Notes: generated by a model not told the origin, from the letters alone. DNA of 64,000 bases from JAJDAT01 sp964344185 (GCA_964344185.1 CAYFMN010000002.1:210760-274759); one strand, 5' to 3'; positions 52,308 through 61,590 are shown, counted from the stretch's first letter. A program made the numbers and translations.

Positions 52308-53702
52308 ATGGACAAATTAAAGCTTAAGATTCCCATACGTCGAGGCGACCGATTGGAACTTACAATAGATGCTTTAGCGTCAAGCGGCGACGGAATTGCT
52401 CGATTTGAGGAATACACCATCTTCGTTCCACAGGGTACTCCTGGGGACATAATATCGGCGTATGTAGAAAAAACAACGCCTCGGTTTGGAGTTGCCAGGA
52501 TTTTGGAAATAATCAGTCCCTCAAAAGATAGAGCGGCTCCATTTTGTCCCGTGTTTCCCCAATGTGGCGGCTGCAAACTACAATTTCTCCCTTACGACAA
52601 ACAAATGGAGTTTAAAGTTGAGGTTTTAAAAAACGATTTACAACGAATAGGAAAAATTGATTTTCAAGACGATATCAAAACTCTGCCTGCGGAACTTCCT
52701 ACCGCTTGCAGAAACAAAACCGCATTTGCCGTCCAAAAAAAACCAAAGGCAAAAAATATCAATATTGGATTTTATAAACACAGAACGCACGAGGTTATCG
52801 ACTCTTCGGTTTGCGACGTCCTGCAACCTCCATTAAATCAAACTAAAGAAATTATTCGCGAACAAATAGATATTTCAGGGCTATCCGTTTACAACGAAAA
52901 AACACACAAAGGCTTCTTGCGCGGCATTATTATCCGAAGCTCTCGTTCTAACGAAGAAACTTTAGTGGGGTTTGTAACGACCCGGGGTAAGTTTCCAAAA
53001 GGTTTTATCGAGCAAACCGCCGAAAAAATTGTTCAAGCAAAGATCAAACTCGTTGGCATTGGGCAAAATATCAACTCAAAAAAGACAAACGTTATTTTAG
53101 GAACGAACACCAGAAACTTATGGGGTAAAGACTATATAGAAGAACAATTAGGCGATCTCAAGTTTAGATTGTCTCTACCTTCTTTTTTTCAAGTTAACAG
53201 TCTTCAGGCGGAAAAATTATACGAACTTGTCGAAACCTGGGTCGGCTTGGAAGGGGGTTTGGTGATCGACGCCTACAGCGGAGTTGGAACGATAACGCTT
53301 TGGCTGGCCAGAAAAGGCAGACAAATAATAGGAATAGAAGAATTCGAACAGGCGACTGAGGACGCTAAAATTAACGCAAAGTTAAATAACATCGACTCTT
53401 GTCGATTTGAAACGGGAACGGTCGAAAATTGTATAAAAGGTCTCGTTTCCGGTCCTCCAGTCGATACCATAATTGTCGATCCGCCACGTAAAGGATGCTC
53501 TCCAGAAGTTATAGAATCGATGTCACAACTATCTCCCAAGAAAATTGTTTATATATCGTGTAATCCCTCCACACTCGCGCGCGACTTAAACTTGATTTGC
53601 GAAAAAAAATACAAAATATCGCAAATTTACGCGGTTGATATGTTCCCACAAACCTCCCATGTAGAGTCCGTCGTTCTATTAACAAATATCACAAATTTGT
53701 AA
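52308..53702 (+). CDS. rlmD: 23S rRNA (uracil-5-)-methyltransferase, RlmD/RumA-like
   Basis: A 464-aa TrmA/RumA-family enzyme. The TRAM domain lies at residues about 10-65 (LTIDALASSGDGIARF, IFVPQGTPGDIISAYV). The 4Fe-4S Cys set is FCPVFPQCGGCKLQ with a later Cys in SSVCDVLQ. The SAM-binding core is VIDAYSGVGTITLWLARKG, with the catalytic NPPR-like IIVDPPRKGCSPEV and the nucleophile Cys in YISCNPSTLARDL. RlmD makes m5U1939 in 23S rRNA; RlmC/TrmFO-type relatives are alternatives, so the number is inferred. It is divergent from the REC-PAS gene. Confidence 0.88.
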   Translation: MDKLKLKIPIRRGDRLELTIDALASSGDGIARFEEYTIFVPQGTPGDIISAYVEKTTPRFGVARILEIISPSKDRAAPFCPVFPQCGGCKLQFLPYDKQMEFKVEVLKNDLQRIGKIDFQDDIKTLPAELPTACRNKTAFAVQKKPKAKNINIGFYKHRTHEVIDSSVCDVLQPPLNQTKEIIREQIDISGLSVYNEKTHKGFLRGIIIRSSRSNEETLVGFVTTRGKFPKGFIEQTAEKIVQAKIKLVGIGQNINSKKTNVILGTNTRNLWGKDYIEEQLGDLKFRLSLPSFFQVNSLQAEKLYELVETWVGLEGGLVIDAYSGVGTITLWLARKGRQIIGIEEFEQATEDAKINAKLNNIDSCRFETGTVENCIKGLVSGPPVDTIIVDPPRKGCSPEVIESMSQLSPKKIVYISCNPSTLARDLNLICEKKYKISQIYAVDMFPQTSHVESVVLLTNITNL

Positions 53703-53857
53703 AACTTTGATTTTCGGGAAATTAGCTATTGTCATAACCAATGCATAACTTTATACTCTTGTTACGCAACACATTGTTTTAATAAGAGTTTAAGTTTTCA
53801 AAAAACTGACATAAGGCGAATCTTCTTCCTTACTGGCGGTTTTCGGAGCGAGACCCT

Positions 53858-54988
53858 TTGGAAGTAAAACAAAAAATTGAAATTATGCGCAAAATGGATT
53901 TGTTCCAAGCGTTAAACGACTCCATTTTGGAACAATTGGCCTCTAATTGCCGGGAGTTTTCCTTAGAACCCGAGGAAATTTTGTTCGAAGAAAATACCCT
54001 GGAAACCGCAATGTACTTGATCCTCTCCGGAGACTTATTGGTTTTTAAAGGGGTCAAACAAATTGCATTACTGAGCGCGGGACAATATGTTGGAGAAATG
54101 TCATTGATTGAATCCAAACCCCGTTCGGCTTCAACAAAAGCGGTTTCGCAATGCCTGTTGCTAGAAATATCGGAAGTGCAATTTAACCAATACTTGGCGA
54201 CTGAACCTAAAGCATTGATATCGATAATTCGAACTCTCTGCTCTAGAATCCGCACAGACTTGGCGGTCATGGCCACCGACCTGCAAAAAGCCAATATTTT
54301 TACGCACGACATTAAAAACTGTTTGACCCCGCTCGGATTAGTCGAGATGTATCTAGAGGATTTAATCGAGTCCTATTCGGGTCAGAATGGTCAGCAAAAA
54401 AGAGCCGGCGTTGAAGATCTTGAAAAAAGCTTTGAAGTCATGGACATTGTCAAAAGTAATTTAACGACAATGATCAACCAAAGTCTGCTAAACGCAAAAA
54501 AGATAAAAGTCGAATACCAAAAAAGTTCGCACAATGTTATGGCTCTGATACACGAAACACTGGAACAAGTAGCGTGCCATAAAAACCTGGAAAAAAAACA
54601 TGTAGAAATCGTCGATTTCGACGATACCGCAAAATGGACCGTTAACTTTCTCGATATAAAACGCGTTATCCAGAATACGGTAATCAACGCTGGTTACGTA
54701 ACGGAAAAAGGAGGAATGATCAAAGTGGATATCCAATCCATCGACGATTTTTTCCAGGTAAGCGTTACCGATTACGGATGCGGTATCCCAGAAGATATAC
54801 AGCCTCTCCTATTGAAAGAGTCGATAACAACCAAAGGCGACGAAGGGAACGGCCTTGGTTTGTTATCTTGCCGGGAAATTATCGAAGACTTGCACGGCGG
54901 AAAATTCTGGTTTAAGTCAAAAGTAGGAGAAGGAACCACTTTCTTTTTTACGATTCCCAAAAAAGCGACCGAAGTCGTCAAGAAATAA
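53858..54988 (+). CDS. Cyclic-nucleotide-binding-domain histidine kinase
   Basis: 376 aa: a CRP/PKA-type cNMP-binding domain (about 5-125: FSLEPEEILFEENTLETAMY, LILSGDLLVFKG, AGQYVGEMSLIESKPRSAS) directly joined to a kinase core with phospho-His in IFTHDIKNCLTPLG, N box VIQNTVINAGYV, G1 DYGCGIPED and G2 GNGLGLLSCREIIEDLHGG. There is no membrane span, so it is a soluble kinase probably controlled by a nucleotide. The residues that contact the cyclic phosphate (the RSA motif, PRSAS) are present. The start is TTG at 53858, preceded by GGAG; ATG at 53885 is an alternative. It converges on asnS with 7 bases between. Confidence 0.87.
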   Translation: MEVKQKIEIMRKMDLFQALNDSILEQLASNCREFSLEPEEILFEENTLETAMYLILSGDLLVFKGVKQIALLSAGQYVGEMSLIESKPRSASTKAVSQCLLLEISEVQFNQYLATEPKALISIIRTLCSRIRTDLAVMATDLQKANIFTHDIKNCLTPLGLVEMYLEDLIESYSGQNGQQKRAGVEDLEKSFEVMDIVKSNLTTMINQSLLNAKKIKVEYQKSSHNVMALIHETLEQVACHKNLEKKHVEIVDFDDTAKWTVNFLDIKRVIQNTVINAGYVTEKGGMIKVDIQSIDDFFQVSVTDYGCGIPEDIQPLLLKESITTKGDEGNGLGLLSCREIIEDLHGGKFWFKSKVGEGTTFFFTIPKKATEVVKK

Positions 54989-54995
54989 GAACTTT

Positions 54996-56396
54996 CTAAA
55001 ATCCGGCATGTTTGGGAGTGCGCGGAAACGGAATGACATCTCGAATATTTTCCATTCCAGTAACAAATTGAACTAATCTTTCAAACCCCAATCCAAAGCC
55101 AGAATGAGGAGCGGAACCAAATTTTCTTAACTCTAAATACCAATAATATTCGTCCAGGTTCATTCCCTTTTTCTTTGCTCTATCTATAAGAACCTGATAA
55201 TCGTCTTCTCTTTGACTTCCTCCAATAATTTCTCCGATGTGAGGAACTAAAACATCCATAGCCCGAACGGTTTTACCATCGTCGTTGACTTTCATATAAA
55301 ACGGCTTGATTTTTTCAGGGTAATCATAAACAACGACCGGTTTTTTGAACATTTTTTCAGTTAAAAAACGCTCGTGTTCAGAATGCAAATGTTCTCCCCA
55401 TTCAACTGGATACTCAAACTTTTCGCCAGATTTAAGCAAAACATCCACCGCTTCCGTATAGCATATTCTTTCAAAATCAGAATCTAAAACATGCCGCAGG
55501 CGCTCAATCAAAGTTTTATCAATCCGCAAATTAAAAAACTCCATATCATCGCCGCAAGATTCAAGAGCGTCTTTTAAAAGATATTTAATAAAATCTTCGG
55601 CCAACTCCATATCGTCTTCTAAATCATAGAAAGCCATTTCAGGCTCGACCATCCAAAACTCAGCCAAATGTCTGCTCGTATTAGAATTTTCAGCGCGAAA
55701 AGTAGGCCCAAAAGTATAAATTTCTCCCAACGCCATTGCATAAATCTCTCCCTCTAGCTGACCGCTCACAGTCAATCCAGTTTTCTTTCCAAAAAAGTCT
55801 TGGGAATAATCCACGGTTTTATTTTCAATTGGAGGATTGGCTATATCCAATGTCGTTACTTGAAAAAGCTCGCCGGCGCCTTCACAGTCGCTTGAAGTTA
55901 TTATAGGAGTGTGGATATAAACAAAACCGCGTTCATGGAAAAACTGATGAATAGAATAAGCCAAGCGATTGCGAACTCTCATAACCGCTCCAAAAGTATT
56001 TGTCCTTGGCCGCAGATGAGAAATAGTCCTTAGAAACTCAAATGAATGTCGCTTCTTTTGTAGAGGAAACTCTTCTGCATCGGCAATTCCATAAACCGTC
56101 ACGTTTTTAGCCTGGATCTCTACCGACTGTCCCTTTCCGGGAGAAAGGGTTAATTTGCCTTTTATTGATACACAAGCTCCTGTGGTCAATTTTTCGGCAA
56201 CATTCTCGTAGCAATCTAAAGAATGATCTACAATAATCTGGATATTTTTGATAGTCGAACCGTCGTTGAGTTCTACAAATGAAAAACCGCCTTTCGAATC
56301 TCTTCTAGTTCTTATCCATCCTTTAACAATTACGTCTTCTTGTTCTTCCTTTTGGACCAACAAATTCTTTATTTTTTCTCGTTTTTTTAAGCTCAT
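54996..56396 (-). CDS. asnS: Asparaginyl-tRNA synthetase
   Basis: A 466-aa class IIb synthetase that charges tRNA-Asn: an OB-fold anticodon-binding domain (residues 20-110: VIVKGWIRTRRDSKGGFSFV), motif 1 region, motif 2 GEIYTFGPTFRAENSNTSRH (the FRAENS form is typical of AsnRS) and motif 3 SGFGLGFERLVQFVTGMENI. VSGQLEGEIYAMALG is also AsnRS-specific. It lies 50 bases downstream of the DegT-type aminotransferase on the same strand. Confidence 0.96.
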   Translation of the reverse strand: MSLKKREKIKNLLVQKEEQEDVIVKGWIRTRRDSKGGFSFVELNDGSTIKNIQIIVDHSLDCYENVAEKLTTGACVSIKGKLTLSPGKGQSVEIQAKNVTVYGIADAEEFPLQKKRHSFEFLRTISHLRPRTNTFGAVMRVRNRLAYSIHQFFHERGFVYIHTPIITSSDCEGAGELFQVTTLDIANPPIENKTVDYSQDFFGKKTGLTVSGQLEGEIYAMALGEIYTFGPTFRAENSNTSRHLAEFWMVEPEMAFYDLEDDMELAEDFIKYLLKDALESCGDDMEFFNLRIDKTLIERLRHVLDSDFERICYTEAVDVLLKSGEKFEYPVEWGEHLHSEHERFLTEKMFKKPVVVYDYPEKIKPFYMKVNDDGKTVRAMDVLVPHIGEIIGGSQREDDYQVLIDRAKKKGMNLDEYYWYLELRKFGSAPHSGFGLGFERLVQFVTGMENIRDVIPFPRTPKHAGF

Positions 56397-56446
56397 CGTT
56401 AAATTTAATTAGTCAGTTGATTGAGTTATTAAAAAAAGTTAGTTTC

Positions 56447-57679
56447 CTAATTTCTGCATTTCTTTAGGACATCGCATATCAATTCGATTTCCATTTCGGT
56501 TAAACTGCTTGCGGACGGCAAATACATTCCATGCTTGCACAATTCTTCCGCATTTGGAAAGGACTCGTTTTTATATTTCTCGAAATAAAGGGGTTGCAGA
56601 TGTATAGGAATAAAAAAAGTTCGCGTTTCAATTCCTCGTTTCGCTAATCTCGCTCTCAATTCGTCGCGCGAAACGCCAAATTCATCCTGAATTAAAATAG
56701 CATACATCCAGAATGCGTTTTTGATTCCCTCCGTTACCGGCGGCGTCACAATCCCAGGAACGTCTCTCAATAAACCTGTATACAACTTTGCATGATCGAT
56801 TCTGGCTTGCGCCAACTCGTCAAATCGTTCAACCTGCGCCAATCCTATAGCTGCTTGCATATTAGTCATGCGAAAGTTAAAAGCCAGATACTTATGCCAA
56901 AAGTGACGATCATTAGAAAACGCATGATCTCGAATATTGGCCGCCTTTTGATAGAGTTCCCCATTGTTAGTGGTAATCATTCCGCCTTCGCCGGTGGTGA
57001 TAATTTTATTCGCGTAAAAGCTAAAACAAGCGGCGTCCCCAATACTTCCAATAGTCTTCCCTTTATATAAAGCGCCATGAGCTTCCGCCGCGTCTTCTAG
57101 CACAAATAAGTCGTGTTTCTCCGCTAACGCCATTATACCGTCCATATCGCAAGGATGACCGTAAGTGTGGACAGGCATAATCGCCTTTGTATTTTCCGTA
57201 ATTTTTTCTTCGATCTTGGAAACGTCCATATTCCACGTTTCCATCTCAGAATCTACTAAAACAGGAGTCGCCCCAGTGTGACGTACCGTGTTTGCAGAAG
57301 CGATCATGGTGAAAGAAGGGATTATCACCTCGTCTCCCGGTCCAAGCCCCATAGTAGCCAAAGCCAAATGCAACGCCGTGGTTCCGCTTGTGGTGGCGAC
57401 GCCATACTTCGCCCCGCAAACTTTTGCGAACTCGCGTTCAAATTCCAAAATGAACCTGCCGGCAGACGAAATCCAGTTAGTCTGGAGACATTGGGTAACA
57501 TACTTTAACTCGTTACCGCTTAATGTAGGCTCGCAAACCGGAATAATTTTGCCGCTGCTTTCAACAACCGGGACTCTTTTAAACGAAATCTCCAATTCCG
57601 GTTCCGGATCGGGGATTAAATCCATTTTTTCTCCCAAATCCGGCTCTTCCGGCTGAATTAGTCGTTTTTTCGAGGGCAT
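56447..57679 (-). CDS. DegT/DnrJ/EryC1/StrS-family sugar aminotransferase (perosamine-synthetase-like)
   Basis: A 410-aa PLP enzyme with a 40-residue acidic extension before the usual start (IPVCEPTLSGNELKYVTQCL). It shows ATTSGTTALHLALATMGLGP (PLP phosphate loop), DAAEAHGALYKGKTIGSIGD and the PLP Lys in FSFYANKIITTGEGGM. The NWISSAGRFILEFEREFAKV stretch and size match GDP-perosamine/UDP-4-amino sugar synthases. It would aminate a 4-keto sugar nucleotide for a surface glycan, possibly the glycan tailored by the FkbH cluster at 16-24 kb, though it is 33 kb away. Confidence 0.92.
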   Translation of the reverse strand: MPSKKRLIQPEEPDLGEKMDLIPDPEPELEISFKRVPVVESSGKIIPVCEPTLSGNELKYVTQCLQTNWISSAGRFILEFEREFAKVCGAKYGVATTSGTTALHLALATMGLGPGDEVIIPSFTMIASANTVRHTGATPVLVDSEMETWNMDVSKIEEKITENTKAIMPVHTYGHPCDMDGIMALAEKHDLFVLEDAAEAHGALYKGKTIGSIGDAACFSFYANKIITTGEGGMITTNNGELYQKAANIRDHAFSNDRHFWHKYLAFNFRMTNMQAAIGLAQVERFDELAQARIDHAKLYTGLLRDVPGIVTPPVTEGIKNAFWMYAILIQDEFGVSRDELRARLAKRGIETRTFFIPIHLQPLYFEKYKNESFPNAEELCKHGMYLPSASSLTEMEIELICDVLKKCRN

Positions 57680-57941
57680 TCATGCTCTCCAAAGGTAGGC
57701 AAATAATCTGACACAACTCATTTTTGCGCATTAACTCGCAAAAAAAGCGGCATTATTATAATTATCGCATTTTTTTATGTAGAGAAACCAATTTTAAGTC
57801 GATATTTATATAAGGCCTAAATAATCATTGTTTTATCGGTTTATCGTCAAACAACGCTTTTTTTAAAGGCCGGTTGCTAAATACATCGGCTAATAGGAGT
57901 TTGCCTAGTAAGAATAGGTAAGTTAAGAAGTCTCTGCCGCT

Positions 57942-57972
57942 AGCTTGCCATTGACAAGGCAATGCTTTTTTT
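57942..57972 (+). terminator. Rho-independent terminator, possibly of a small RNA
   Basis: AGCTTGCC pairs with GGCAATGCT (one bulged T) around ATTGACAA, followed by seven T. No protein gene on the plus strand ends just before it. The nearest upstream plus-strand gene ends near 54988, so it probably terminates a non-coding transcript. Confidence 0.7.
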
Positions 57973-58014
57973 ATATTTTAGTGGTATCCGAAAACCTTTT
58001 GAATTCAATTTTTA

Positions 58015-58051
58015 GGCCGGAACCGCATTTTTTGGCGGCAACGGCCTTTTT
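58015..58051 (+). terminator. Second terminator-like hairpin, directly upstream of yggT
   Basis: GGCCG-GAA-CCGC pairs with GCGG-CAA-CGGCC across an ATTTTTTG loop, with TTTTT after. It ends 15 bases before the GTG start of the YggT gene, so it could act as a leader attenuator for the yggT-divIVA operon or as a back-up terminator. Confidence 0.65.
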
Positions 58052-58066
58052 AACCTAGGGAATTTT

Positions 58067-58366
58067 GTGTACATTCTTGGTAACTTTTTAGCGGCGACAG
58101 CCAAAGTATTAGATATCGTGCTGGTGCTATATATGTGGATAATAATTATTCGTGCTTTATTATCCTGGGTAAACCCAGATCCTTATAATCCAATTGTTCA
58201 ATTTTTATATAACGTTACGGAACCTGTTCTATATAGAATACGGCGAGCGATCCCCATGTCGGGAATAGGAATTGATTTTTCTCCGATTATCGTTCTTTTA
58301 GCTATCATTTTTTTACAGAGTTTTCTGGTCAATTCGTTGTCTCGTTTTGCCATGCAATTGCAATAG
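58067..58366 (+). CDS. YggT-family membrane protein
   Basis: A 99-aa protein with two hydrophobic helices and the YggT signature IIRALLSWVNPDPYNPIVQF followed by LYNVTEPVLYRIRRAIP. The start is GTG. YggT proteins are found beside division genes (sepF, divIVA) in many bacteria and link to osmotic tolerance and chromosome/septum placement. divIVA follows 6 bases downstream, the conserved arrangement. Confidence 0.92.
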   Translation: MYILGNFLAATAKVLDIVLVLYMWIIIIRALLSWVNPDPYNPIVQFLYNVTEPVLYRIRRAIPMSGIGIDFSPIIVLLAIIFLQSFLVNSLSRFAMQLQ

Positions 58367-58372
58367 AGGTTT

Positions 58373-58885
58373 ATGAGATTCACCTACTTAGACATTCTGG
58401 AACAATGCTTTCACGACAAGTTTAGAGGGTATAGCAAGCAAGAAGTCGATACCTTTCTGCAACTTGTTGCCGAAGACTTTAAGGAAATGACGGATGAGCT
58501 TGAACAACTGCGCTATGAAAACGACCGAAAGCAAAAGAAAATTCTTAAACTGGAAGATAAGTTAAAAGCAGCCGAAAACCATTCTAAAAATGGAAACGGC
58601 AACGAGAATGGCCATTCTAAAAGTTCTAACGGTTTTGGCAATATTCCTCCGGAAGTCTTGAAAGAAAAAGCTCAAAAAATAATTGAAAAGGCGAAGGAAC
58701 AAGCCACTCATTACAAACAAGATGCGGAAAAAGAATTACGCCGGTTGCAATCCGAAATAAAACATTTAAAAGGCGAAAAAAAAGATTTGCTGGAAAATTT
58801 CAAGGCCAACGCAAGGGATTATCTACAATCCTTACAGGTCAAAAAGAATGGCGCTCAACATGCCAATTCCAACAAAAAAGTATAA
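58373..58885 (+). CDS. DivIVA-domain protein
   Basis: 170 aa: the N-terminal membrane-binding DivIVA domain FTYLDILEQCFHDKFRGYSK followed by QEVDTFLQLVAEDFKEM (residues about 3-45), then a coiled coil, a low-complexity Asn/Gly linker (KNGNGNENGHSKSSNGFG) and a second coiled coil. DivIVA-like proteins mark negatively curved membrane and organise division or polar growth. In a Gram-negative-type cell its precise role is uncertain. The next gene overlaps its 3' end. Confidence 0.92.
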   Translation: MRFTYLDILEQCFHDKFRGYSKQEVDTFLQLVAEDFKEMTDELEQLRYENDRKQKKILKLEDKLKAAENHSKNGNGNENGHSKSSNGFGNIPPEVLKEKAQKIIEKAKEQATHYKQDAEKELRRLQSEIKHLKGEKKDLLENFKANARDYLQSLQVKKNGAQHANSNKKV

Positions 58886-59165
58886 AAACGGTATTCGTTT
58901 TTCCGCAACCATTCAACCAAAGTCCTCCCGGAACGCCATCGCCGGTTTTCACGACGACAGTTTAAAAATAAAATTAACATCGCCGCCAGTGGATGGGGCG
59001 GCCAATAGAGCTTGCGTTAAATTTTTAGCAAAACAACTAGGAGTGAGTCCCTCCAGCGTTTCCATAATTAGCGGATTAACTAGCCGCAAAAAAACCATCC
59101 AGGTTGACAACATAACCGAAAAAATTTTTATACAAACAATTCAGCGGCTTCAAAAAAATCTCTAA
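58848..59165 (+). CDS. DUF167 (YggU-like) protein
   Basis: A 105-aa protein with the DUF167 pattern FSATIQPKSSRNAIAGFHDD, LKIKLTSPPVDGAANRACVK and VSIISGLTSRKKTIQV. The function of the family is unknown; it is a frequent neighbour of yggT. It overlaps the end of divIVA by 38 bases if the first ATG (58848) is used, or 26 bases with ATG at 58860, so translational coupling is likely. Confidence 0.92.
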   Translation: MALNMPIPTKKYKNGIRFSATIQPKSSRNAIAGFHDDSLKIKLTSPPVDGAANRACVKFLAKQLGVSPSSVSIISGLTSRKKTIQVDNITEKIFIQTIQRLQKNL

Positions 59166-59215
59166 ATACCGGCGCTCTAATCGATTTGCTATCGTCCTCT
59201 CCTTGTTTTAAAATT
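59158..59215 (-). repeat. Possible decayed copy of the family-1 repeat
   Basis: AATCTCTAAATACCGG followed by GATTTGCTATCGTCC and CCTTG recalls AGGAGATCTCTAATAATTGG...GGTTTGCTATCG...CCCTTG of copy D. The similarity is fragmentary and could be chance. Confidence 0.3.
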
Positions 59216-59290
59216 GCTACTCTTGGTCTGAGAAGAATTAGTTTCGAGGTTATTCGAAAATGAATCTTGTTCCAAGTTAAGATACTATCG

Positions 59291-59334
59291 CCGTCATCCT
59301 TGAGGAACTTCGAAGAAGTGACGAAGCTTGCTAG
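59291..59334 (+). repeat. GTCATCC-type intergenic repeat
   Basis: CCGTCATCCTTGAG, a small hairpin (CTTCGAAGAAG), then CGAAGCTTGCTA. The copy at 63940-63983 has the same two flanks with a different hairpin (CCTTCC-GTA-GGAAGG), showing that the arms vary together while the ends are kept. Confidence 0.7.
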
Positions 59335-59409
59335 GTCAAAAATTTTCAACTAACCTCTAGTCATCAAAAATTTTCTATCCACTTAATTTAACCCCTCAAT
59401 CTATACATC

Positions 59410-60450
59410 ATGTTTAAAACCATAGAATACGTTGGCGACACGGTCCGAATGCTCGACCAAACAAAATTACCGCTCGAAAAAACCTACATAGACTATAAAA
59501 CCATCGAAGACGTTGGCGGGGCCATTAAAGGAATGATCATCCGCGGAGCGCCAGCCATCGGCGTCGCCGCCGCAATGGGAATGAGCCTTGGCGCCGAAAG
59601 CATCCAGGCCGACGACTTCGACTCCTTTTTTTCAAAATGGGAAGCCATGGGAGAACAGTTGGGTAAAGCCCGCCCCACGGCGGTTAATTTAGCCTGGGCA
59701 ATAGCTCGTATGAAACAGGTTGCTCTCGATAATAAAGACTTGTCTATTCCAGAACTCAAAAAGCGATTAAGAGAGGAAGCGCAAACCATTTGCGATCAAG
59801 ATATAGAAGCGTGCAAGGAAATGGGAAACTTTGGACAAACTTTGATCTCCAACGGTTCGCGGATTCTCACCCACTGTAATGCGGGGGCTTTAGCAACCGC
59901 CGGATTTGGCACAGCCCTGGGAGTGATTCGAGCGGCGGTCAATCATGGTACAGACATCAAGGTATTCGCCAACGAAACCAGACCATTTTTACAAGGAGCG
60001 CGATTGACCGCCTGGGAATTAAACGAAGACAACATCAACGTCGAATTAATCACGGACAATATGTGCGGATTTTTTATGTCCAAGAACGAAATCGACGCCG
60101 CTGTTGTTGGCGCTGACCGGATAGCCGGTAACGGCGACGTAGCAAACAAGATAGGAACTTATATGGTCGCCGTTTTAGCGGCGAGGCACAAAATTCCATT
60201 TTATGTCGCCGCTCCAATCTCTACTTTGGACTTAACGCTTGCAAGCGGAGAGGAAATTCCAATCGAAGAAAGAAGCTCGGACGAAGTGGCTCACATAAAC
60301 GGCAAGCGGATCTCTCCAGAAGAAGTATCCGCCCGACATCCCGCTTTTGACGTCACTCCAAACGACTTGGTGACCGCTATTATTACCGATAAAGGCATCG
60401 CTTACCCGCCATACACCGAATCCTTAAAGGAACTTGCTTCAAAACCATGA
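59410..60450 (+). CDS. mtnA: S-methyl-5-thioribose-1-phosphate isomerase
   Basis: A 346-aa protein of the eIF2B/MtnA fold. MIIRGAPAIGVAAAMGMSLG, the catalytic Cys in ILTHCNAGALATAGFGTALG and catalytic Asp in AAVVGADRIAGNGDVANKIG, plus IKVFANETRPFLQGARLTAW, are the MtnA signatures. It converts methylthioribose-1-phosphate to methylthioribulose-1-phosphate in methionine salvage. Its TGA overlaps the ATG of the nucleotidyltransferase gene. Confidence 0.95.
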   Translation: MFKTIEYVGDTVRMLDQTKLPLEKTYIDYKTIEDVGGAIKGMIIRGAPAIGVAAAMGMSLGAESIQADDFDSFFSKWEAMGEQLGKARPTAVNLAWAIARMKQVALDNKDLSIPELKKRLREEAQTICDQDIEACKEMGNFGQTLISNGSRILTHCNAGALATAGFGTALGVIRAAVNHGTDIKVFANETRPFLQGARLTAWELNEDNINVELITDNMCGFFMSKNEIDAAVVGADRIAGNGDVANKIGTYMVAVLAARHKIPFYVAAPISTLDLTLASGEEIPIEERSSDEVAHINGKRISPEEVSARHPAFDVTPNDLVTAIITDKGIAYPPYTESLKELASKP

Positions 60451-61424
60451 AAGCCATGATCCTGGCGGCAGGGCTTGGGAAACGACTTCTACCAATAACC
60501 AACAAAATTCCTAAACCCCTTTTTCCGGTAATGAATCAACCGGCGCTAAAGTACACTTTGCAGGCGTTGCGATCTTTTGGCTTCCATGAAATCATAGCAA
60601 ACGTTTATCACCTGTCTTCGACAATCATCGATTATTTTGGAACGGAAATTCAATATTCAATTGAAAAAGAAATCCTGGGAACCGCGGGAGGAATCAAAAA
60701 AGCTCAAGACTTTTTGAGAGGGAAGCCTTTTTTAGTAATAAACGGAGATATTTTAACCTCAATCAATCTGACCGAAGTTATTAATTTCCACAAAAGTCGG
60801 AATGCATTAGTTACGCTGGTTGTTCGTCAAGATCCAAATCCGGAAAAATACCCGCCTATAGAAATAAACGACGAAGGTCAAATCGTTCGTTTCCCAAAAA
60901 CAAACCTGCCCGATCCAACTTGCAATACAAAACGAGTGATGTTTACCGGCGCGCAAATAATTGAACCGTCGGTCTTGGATCGTATACCCCCAGGCATTTT
61001 TTATGGAACCACCAAAGACGTATATCCTGCAATCTTGGAAGAAAAATTACCCATTTTCGGTTATCTACACAAAGGATATTGGAACGACATTGGGAATCGA
61101 GAAGACTATTTAAAAGCGCATTGGGATATCCTGGATGGACGACATTCCTGTAGTTACCCGAAATCTGAAGTTTTAGCTCCTAACCCGCAAATAACGCAAC
61201 CCGTTCATATTGGTAAAAATTGCCAAATATCGCCAAAAGCCAAGATAGGCCCTTACGTTGTTTTAGGAGATAACTGTATCGTTGAAGACTATGCCGAAAT
61301 AAAAAATTCCGTCTGCTGGACTGGCTCGAAAGTATCGGAAAAAAGTAAAATCTCCGGCTCGGTCCTAAGCTTTAATTACAAAACAGAACCCGAACAAACT
61401 ATAACTAATCAATTGATTTGTTGA
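60447..61424 (+). CDS. Sugar-phosphate nucleotidyltransferase (NDP-sugar pyrophosphorylase)
   Basis: A 325-aa GT-A-like nucleotidyltransferase: MILAAGLGKRLLPITNKIPK followed by PLFPVMNQPALKY is the G-x-G-x-R-(x)9-K signature, FLVINGDILTSINL gives the metal-binding Asp, and HKGYWNDIGNREDYLKAH ends the catalytic domain. The C-terminal 70 residues are a short left-handed beta-helix (ISPKAKIGPYVVLGDNCIVE). It resembles mannose-1-phosphate guanylyltransferase/MurNAc-1-P uridylyltransferase-type enzymes; the sugar is unknown. It is translationally coupled to mtnA (ATGA overlap). Confidence 0.9.
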   Translation: MKAMILAAGLGKRLLPITNKIPKPLFPVMNQPALKYTLQALRSFGFHEIIANVYHLSSTIIDYFGTEIQYSIEKEILGTAGGIKKAQDFLRGKPFLVINGDILTSINLTEVINFHKSRNALVTLVVRQDPNPEKYPPIEINDEGQIVRFPKTNLPDPTCNTKRVMFTGAQIIEPSVLDRIPPGIFYGTTKDVYPAILEEKLPIFGYLHKGYWNDIGNREDYLKAHWDILDGRHSCSYPKSEVLAPNPQITQPVHIGKNCQISPKAKIGPYVVLGDNCIVEDYAEIKNSVCWTGSKVSEKSKISGSVLSFNYKTEPEQTITNQLIC

Positions 61425-61484
61425 TTAGCAATTTAAAAGAAAATTGTTAATCAAAAGTAATCTCAGTTTAAGCCCGTCCCTCCC

Positions 61485-61590
61485 GCGTGTCTTTCTGAAC
61501 CGATATTTCAATATCGGTGAAGAATCTCGCCTCGCCCCGATAGTCATTCCGACCGTAGCGGAGGAATCTATGCTTCGGAGAAGCATGTAC
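61485..61590. repeat. Composite intergenic repeat with two hairpins
   Basis: GCGTGTCTTTCTGAACCGAT starts a stretch related to the GTCATCC family: CCGATATT-TC-AATATCGG is a perfect palindrome, GAATCTCGCC and AGTCATTCCGACCG are family blocks, and ATGCTT-CGGAG-AAGCAT (61570-61586) is a second hairpin. It lies between the nucleotidyltransferase and the convergent FMN reductase gene. Confidence 0.6.

Larger units (their letters stand above)
57680..58066. other. 387-base intergenic region with two terminator-like hairpins
   Basis: Between the divergently oriented aminotransferase and yggT genes. It contains no coding frame that looks real. Two hairpin-plus-T-tract structures (57942-57972 and 58015-58051) on the plus strand imply transcription ending within the gap, so a small RNA starting somewhere in about 57740-57850 is possible. 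No promoter was pinned down. Confidence 0.5.
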
